The notes beneath the pieces were generated by a model. The model did no database searches. It was not told where the DNA came from and saw only the letters and a program-made list of their open reading frames with translations. From positions 682,001 through 746,000 of the forward strand of contig NZ_JAJNDB010000002.1 in NCBI RefSeq assembly GCF_021026375.1: a stretch of 64,000 bases of DNA. Direction: 5' to 3'. Made by a program: the position numbers and the translations under genes. This DNA is from Actinomycetospora endophytica. Its GTDB lineage: Bacteria; Actinomycetota; Actinomycetes; Mycobacteriales; Pseudonocardiaceae. This document shows, piece by piece, positions 59,569-64,000 of the stretch. Positions within the stretch are counted from its first letter, which is position 1; the number at the start of each line of letters is the position of its first letter.

Positions 59569-60852
59569 ATGGCACGGGTCAACCGCACCACCGCGCGCCA
59601 CTTCCTCATCGGGGTCGGCGGCCTCGTCGTCATGGCCGCCCTCGCCGCGCTCGGCGCCATCGTGAGCTCCGGCGGGGAGATCCCGGCGAAGAGCTACAGC
59701 TACGCCACGGCCGCGTTCCACGACGTGGGCACCCTGCGCGTGCGCCAGGACGTCCGCATCGACAGCCTGATCGTCGGTCAGATCAGCGACATCCGCTACG
59801 AGGCCGGCCAGGCCGTCGTGACCCTGCGCATGGACGGCGACCACCCGGTCTACGGGAATGCGTCGGCGAAGATCTGGCAGGAGTCGGCGCTGGCGCGGTC
59901 CTTCGTCGAGCTGACCCCCGGCGACCCGTCGTCGGGCCCGCTGCCCGGCAACCGCATCCCGGCCGCCCGGACCGCGGACGCCATCGACCTCGACCAGCTG
60001 TTCAACGTCTTCGACCAGCCCACCCGCACCGCGCTCTCGGGGACGCTGACCCAGCTCGGCGGCGGGCTCCTCGGGCACTCCGCGGACCTGCGCGACGCGC
60101 TGCGCGAGGCACCCGGGGGACTGGACAACCTGGGCCGCGTCGCCACCGACCTCACCGACCCGGACACCCACCTGCCGGCGCTGCTGAGCACGGCGAACCG
60201 TGTGGTGGGCCGGCTCGACAGCCGCAGCGCGCAGCTGCGCGGCCTCGTCACGCAGACCGACCAGACGCTGGCGGCGGTCAACACCGACGACACGCGGCCG
60301 CTCGACGCGACCCTCAAGGACCTGCCCTCGACGCTGACGCAGGCCCGTCAGGCGCTCGACTCGCTCAACGGGCCCCTCGGGGACGCCCGCTCCGCGGTGA
60401 GCACCATCCGCCCCGGCGGCGAGGCCCTCGGCGACTCGGCCGGCGACCTGCGCGGGGTGCTGCGCGAGGCCGTCACGCCGCTCGACAAGGTCCCGGACGT
60501 CGCGGACAAGGCCACCCCCGCCGTCGAGGACCTGACCTCCACGGTCTCGGACGCGCGGCCGCTGGCCCCGAAGCTGCTGAACACGCTGGACTCGACGCAG
60601 CGGCTGCTCGCGGGCCTCTCGCCGTACTCGCCCGACATCGGCCGGTTCTTCAACCAGCTCGCCGCCCCGAACGGTCTGCTGTCCGGGTCGATCTCGCCGA
60701 CGGAGCACTACTTCGGCATCTTCCCGACCATCCCCGGCGGCCCCGGACTGGCCAGCCTGCCCGACCCGACGATGCACGAGAACCCGTACCCGGGCCCGGG
60801 CCAGACCGCCTACCGGACCAACCCCGACGGCTCCCAGAAGGCAGGTCGATGA
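59569..60852 (+). CDS. mceC: MCE family protein (third)
   Basis: A 427-residue Mce protein: anchor HFLIGVGGLVVMAALAALGA, MlaD domain (ATAAFHDVGTLRVRQDVRID, IVGQISDIRYEAGQAVVTLR, SFVELTPGDPSSGPLPGNRI), helical region and a Tyr/Pro-rich C-terminus (MHENPYPGPGQTAYRTNPDG). One base separates it from the previous stop; GGAGG precedes the ATG. Confidence 0.88.
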   Translation: MARVNRTTARHFLIGVGGLVVMAALAALGAIVSSGGEIPAKSYSYATAAFHDVGTLRVRQDVRIDSLIVGQISDIRYEAGQAVVTLRMDGDHPVYGNASAKIWQESALARSFVELTPGDPSSGPLPGNRIPAARTADAIDLDQLFNVFDQPTRTALSGTLTQLGGGLLGHSADLRDALREAPGGLDNLGRVATDLTDPDTHLPALLSTANRVVGRLDSRSAQLRGLVTQTDQTLAAVNTDDTRPLDATLKDLPSTLTQARQALDSLNGPLGDARSAVSTIRPGGEALGDSAGDLRGVLREAVTPLDKVPDVADKATPAVEDLTSTVSDARPLAPKLLNTLDSTQRLLAGLSPYSPDIGRFFNQLAAPNGLLSGSISPTEHYFGIFPTIPGGPGLASLPDPTMHENPYPGPGQTAYRTNPDGSQKAGR

Positions 60853-62342
60853 TGGGACGACTGCGCGATCTGCTGTCCCGTCGCGAGGACCGCACGCCGA
60901 TGAGCTCGTTGACCTTCGGGGCGGTCGTGCTCGGGGTGACCGCACTGGTCGCGCTCGGGCTGTTCTTCAAGCCGACGATCTCGACCTGGCTCGCCGGCGG
61001 CGACACCATCACCGCGGAGTTCCCGGAGAACTACCTCGGGAAGCTGTTCAGCGGCGAGACGACGGTGAAGCTCTCGGGGCTGGAGTCCGGGCGGGTCACC
61101 GGGGTCGACTACACCGACCACCACACCGCGGTCGTGTCGATGAAGGTCGACGACGGGGTGCTCGACAAGATCGGGCCGCAGCCCTCGGCCACCATCACCC
61201 CGCGCACCCTGCTCGGCGGCCTCTACAGCATCGAGCTGGTGCCCGGTGGTGGGCACGGCAGCTTCCCCGCCGACGGGCGGATCCCGCTGCAGCGCACGAG
61301 CCTGCCGGTCGGTCTCGATCGCATCCTCGAGGCGGTGCCGCGGCCCACCCGCCAGGCCGTGCAGGGCATCGTGTCCACGACGAACCAGGCGCTGGCGCAG
61401 GGCGGCGAGCAGGCCGTCGGGAACCTGCTGACCCAGGCGCCGGACACGCTGCGCCCTACGAACGACGTGCTGCAGGCCGCCCGCGGCACCCGCCCGGGCG
61501 TCGACCTGCCGCAGCTGGTGACCAACCTCGAGTCGACGGCGTCGGTGCTCACCGCCAAGGACGGCCAGCTCGACGGGATCGTCGACGACCTCGACCGCAC
61601 CACCCAGGTCCTGGCCTCGTCGAGCAAGCCGCTGGCCGACTCCATCTCGACGATGCCCGACACGCTGCGCATCACCCGGGAGAGCGTCACCAACCTCGGC
61701 GGCACGCTGGACAAGCTGAGGGACACCGCGTCCTCGTTCCGGCCCGCCGCGCAGAAGGTCGGCCCGCTGCTCGACCAGCTCGACCCGGTGCTCGTCGACG
61801 CCCGTCCGGTGGTGCACGACCTGCGCCCGGTGCTCGACGACGCCCGACCCGCCGTCGGCGAGCTGGTCCCCACCGCCGACCGCGCCACCGGCGTCCTCGA
61901 CGACGTCCGCGGGCCGACGCTGCAGCGGGTGCAGGGGCCGGTCCTCGACACTCTGCTGAACACCTACCGGGGCACCGGGCCCTACCAGGGCAGCGGCGGC
62001 GGGTTCCAGGCCGACCACACCTTCTACCAGGAGCTCGGCTACCTGGTCACCAACCTCGACCGCGGCTCCATGACCCAGGACAAGCAGGGCTCGCTGCTCG
62101 GCTTCCAGGTCGGGGCCGGGCCGCTCGAGACCGTCGGCGGGCTCCGCTCGGTGAGCCTGCCCGACCTGGTCGACCAGCTCGGTCGCGCGGGAGGCCTGAC
62201 CCCGTCGCTCGGCAACGGCGGCGCGACCGGTCCGCTGGCCGCGGCCCCGACGCTCGGGCGGCTCGGGCAGGGCAACAGCGCACCCGCGAACCCGGCGGCG
62301 GGTCTCCCGTTCGCCGCGTCCGGACAGGGGAACGGCCGATGA
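60849..62342 (+). CDS. mceD: MCE family protein (fourth)
   Basis: A 497-residue Mce protein, the longest of the set. A short cytoplasmic start (GRLRDLLSRREDRTPM) precedes the anchor (VLGVTALVALGLFFKPTIST); MlaD domain text: TITAEFPENYLGKLFSGETT, SGLESGRVTGVDYTDHHTAV, LLGGLYSIELVPGGGHG. The helical region is followed by an extra ~100-residue C-terminal part with GGGFQADHTFYQELGYLVTN. ATG overlaps the mceC stop. Confidence 0.88.
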   Translation: MMGRLRDLLSRREDRTPMSSLTFGAVVLGVTALVALGLFFKPTISTWLAGGDTITAEFPENYLGKLFSGETTVKLSGLESGRVTGVDYTDHHTAVVSMKVDDGVLDKIGPQPSATITPRTLLGGLYSIELVPGGGHGSFPADGRIPLQRTSLPVGLDRILEAVPRPTRQAVQGIVSTTNQALAQGGEQAVGNLLTQAPDTLRPTNDVLQAARGTRPGVDLPQLVTNLESTASVLTAKDGQLDGIVDDLDRTTQVLASSSKPLADSISTMPDTLRITRESVTNLGGTLDKLRDTASSFRPAAQKVGPLLDQLDPVLVDARPVVHDLRPVLDDARPAVGELVPTADRATGVLDDVRGPTLQRVQGPVLDTLLNTYRGTGPYQGSGGGFQADHTFYQELGYLVTNLDRGSMTQDKQGSLLGFQVGAGPLETVGGLRSVSLPDLVDQLGRAGGLTPSLGNGGATGPLAAAPTLGRLGQGNSAPANPAAGLPFAASGQGNGR

Positions 62343-63637
62343 CGCGCACACGGAAGCTCGCCGCCTCCTGGGACCGGATGCGGAACATCCCCGGCCTGGG
62401 GCGCAACCTCGTGACGGTGGCCGTGCTGGTCGCGCTCGGCATCGGGTCGTCGGCCTACATCCTGTCCAACTACTCGGTCTCGTGGCCCTGGCAGGCCCGC
62501 GAGGTCGTGCAGATGGACTTCTCCAAGGGACCGGGCCTGGTCGCCGACGGTGGCCAGGAGGTCCGCATCGCCGGGGTCAAGGTCGGCACCATCTCCGCGG
62601 CGACCGCGCAGACCGACGGCGTGCGGGTGACGGTCGATCTGGACCCCGGCCACCCGGTCTACGCCAACGCGCACGCCGACCTGAAGAGCAAGACCCCGCT
62701 CAACGACCCGTACATCTCGCTGGAGCCGGGCGGCTCGCCGGCGCCGGAGCTGGCGACCGACGGCTCCGGCGTGATCCCGGCGTCGCAGACCACCCGGCTG
62801 ATCCAGCCGTTCGAGGTCCTCAACAACCTCGACACCCGGACCCGCGAGGCGCTGACCTCGCTGGTGGACGAGGCCGACGTCGGGCTCAAGGACAGCCCGC
62901 AGCAGCTGCCCGGCAGCCTGCACTCGGTCACCGACGCGCTGAACACCCTCAAGCCGGTGGCCGACCAGCTCCAGACCCGCCGTCAGACCATCCAGACCCT
63001 GGTCACCGACCTGTCGGAGATCTCCACGGCGGCGGGCCGCAACGACGGGCGGCTCGCCGGGCTGGTCGCCTCGCTGCAGACCACGCTCTCCACGCTGGCC
63101 AACCGTGACGACCAGCTCGGCGACACGCTGAACCAGCTCCCGGGACTGGGCGACGACCTGCGGCACGCGCTGGGCAGCGTGAACACCCTGACCGGCCAGC
63201 TGGACCCGACGCTGGACGACCTCGAGAACGCCTCCGACGCCCTGCCGCCCGCGCTGTCGAAGCTCACCGACACGCTCCAGGACGCCGGACCCGTCGTCGA
63301 CGCCGCGAGACCCGTCGTCGCGAAGGCCCGACCCGTCGTCGGGGACCTGCGCCCGCTGGTCAGCGACGCCCACGCCGCGCTCGACGACCTCAAGCCGACC
63401 ACCGGGCTGCTGCCGAACGCGACCGCCCAGGTCGCGCCGTGGCTGCCCAACCTGCAGGCGTTCATCTTCCAGACCTCGTCGGCCTTCAGCCTCCAGGACG
63501 CCAACGGCGGCTACGGGCGGGCGCAGGTGTTCATCGACGCCAGCAACCCAGCCGGCGGCCTGCAGAACGAGGGCAAGGGCACCAGCCCCGGTCCCGGCGA
63601 CGAGGCTCGCACGAAGAAGACCGGGGGCGGCAACTGA
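62339..63637 (+). CDS. mceE: MCE family protein (fifth)
   Basis: A 432-residue Mce protein: basic start, anchor (NLVTVAVLVALGIGSSAYIL), MlaD domain (VVQMDFSKGPGLVADGGQEV, AGVKVGTISAATAQTDGVRV, LNDPYISLEPGGSPAPELA) and the helical region. In mycobacteria the fifth protein is often a lipoprotein; here no lipobox Cys is present, so it is membrane-anchored by its helix instead. ATG overlaps the previous stop. Confidence 0.87.
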   Translation: MTRTRKLAASWDRMRNIPGLGRNLVTVAVLVALGIGSSAYILSNYSVSWPWQAREVVQMDFSKGPGLVADGGQEVRIAGVKVGTISAATAQTDGVRVTVDLDPGHPVYANAHADLKSKTPLNDPYISLEPGGSPAPELATDGSGVIPASQTTRLIQPFEVLNNLDTRTREALTSLVDEADVGLKDSPQQLPGSLHSVTDALNTLKPVADQLQTRRQTIQTLVTDLSEISTAAGRNDGRLAGLVASLQTTLSTLANRDDQLGDTLNQLPGLGDDLRHALGSVNTLTGQLDPTLDDLENASDALPPALSKLTDTLQDAGPVVDAARPVVAKARPVVGDLRPLVSDAHAALDDLKPTTGLLPNATAQVAPWLPNLQAFIFQTSSAFSLQDANGGYGRAQVFIDASNPAGGLQNEGKGTSPGPGDEARTKKTGGGN

Positions 63638-64000
63638 TGCGTTTCACCACCCAGACCCTGGTGCGCTCCGGGTTCGTCGCGGGCTTCCTCGTGGTCTGCC
63701 TCGTGCTCGCCGGCTACTTCTACACGAGCATGGGCGGCCGCATCCCGGTGATCGCCGAGGTCGGCGACTACCACGTCAGCTTCCTGACGAACGACATCGA
63801 CAACCTGCTCGACGACGCCGACGTCACCATCGCCGGCGTCGTGGTCGGCAAGGTCAGTGGCCGCACGCAGGAGGGCAGCCAGGTCCGCGTGCAGCTGACC
63901 ATCCAGCCGCAGTACGCGCCGCTGCACCAGGGCGCGACGCTGCGCATCGGGGTGAAGAGCCTCGTCGGCGCGAGCGACGTGACCATGACCGACGGCCAGG
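63637..64000 (+). CDS. mceF: MCE family protein (sixth), cut by window end
   Basis: 121 residues are visible before the window ends: anchor (TLVRSGFVAGFLVVCLVLAG), then the beginning of the MlaD domain (YHVSFLTNDIDNLLDDADVT, IAGVVVGKVSGRTQEGSQVR, LHQGATLRIGVKSLVGASDV). ATG 63637 shares its A with the previous TGA (TGATG). It completes the six-member set expected of one importer. Confidence 0.88.
   Translation, partial: MRFTTQTLVRSGFVAGFLVVCLVLAGYFYTSMGGRIPVIAEVGDYHVSFLTNDIDNLLDDADVTIAGVVVGKVSGRTQEGSQVRVQLTIQPQYAPLHQGATLRIGVKSLVGASDVTMTDGQ

Noticed and set aside
1-64000. tRNA or rRNA genes, insertion sequences, integrases or phage genes
   Set aside because: I found no cloverleaf-like segment, rRNA text, transposase or integrase motifs in either strand; this was by eye, so a short tRNA could be missed.

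Overview
The window is high-GC DNA with dense short-gap operons, frequent GTG starts and start/stop overlaps (ATGA, GTGA). An F420-dependent glucose-6-phosphate dehydrogenase, F420/FMN split-barrel and LLM enzymes, a mycothiol-type DinB isomerase, a 6C RNA, GAF/ANTAR regulators and an actinobacterial mce operon point to an actinomycete, most likely a Pseudonocardiaceae member such as Pseudonocardia. That placement is inference from gene content; no rRNA or marker gene is present.

Layout. 1-5200: an S9 peptidase (cut by the window edge), an M24 peptidase, a small MT0933-type protein, a 6C RNA with its own promoter, and a FetAB-like ABC pair whose ATPase lacks the signature region. 5210-15035: a run of TetR-controlled units: flavin monooxygenase/TetR, F420 split-barrel protein, a decayed P450, an MFS pump/TetR, a 20-codon micro-gene divergent from a third TetR, alpha/beta hydrolase, an HP0310-type polysaccharide deacetylase, and a second flavin monooxygenase/TetR pair sharing two mirror-image operators. 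15113-18866: a phenol-type hydroxylase, intradiol (hydroxyquinol-type) dioxygenase and maleylacetate reductase, together a resorcinol/hydroxyquinol or related phenol route to 3-oxoadipate. 18911-23692 (minus): an NAD-type formate dehydrogenase with an in-frame UGA (selenocysteine) and visible SECIS hairpin; its alpha subunit is divided between two genes flanking a NuoE-NuoF fusion, and a PAS/ANTAR-like gene precedes it. 24596-28893: mycothiol isomerase-like gene, a two-component system with ordered 11-bp-period half-sites upstream, a Pro/Ala-rich membrane protein, and an SRPBCC protein. 29082-35711: a 16-bp tandem repeat, D-amino-acid oxidase, aldo-keto reductase, GAF-ANTAR, protein repair methyltransferase, otsA and small proteins. 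35782-44893: RraA/GH1, a second MFS pump with the same unusual C-terminal domain, a methyltransferase/P-loop/DMT operon, and fgd. 45011-49815: a double-length acyl-CoA dehydrogenase, an oxidase subunit III remnant, an FAD oxidoreductase and a divergent membrane protein. 49934-54094: a repeat-rich exported protein, TetR, frameshifted LLM enzyme and two membrane proteins. 54402-64000: a yrbE/mce lipid importer operon with its mceG ATPase in cis, running off the window.

The strongest signals beyond routine annotation are the selenocysteine formate dehydrogenase with split alpha subunit, the 6C RNA, a family of ~40-46 bp near-perfect palindromes that contain the stop codons of neighbouring genes, the ATPase without a signature motif, the micro-gene under an operator, and two 13-codon leader ORFs coupled by GTGA to otsA and to the mce operon.
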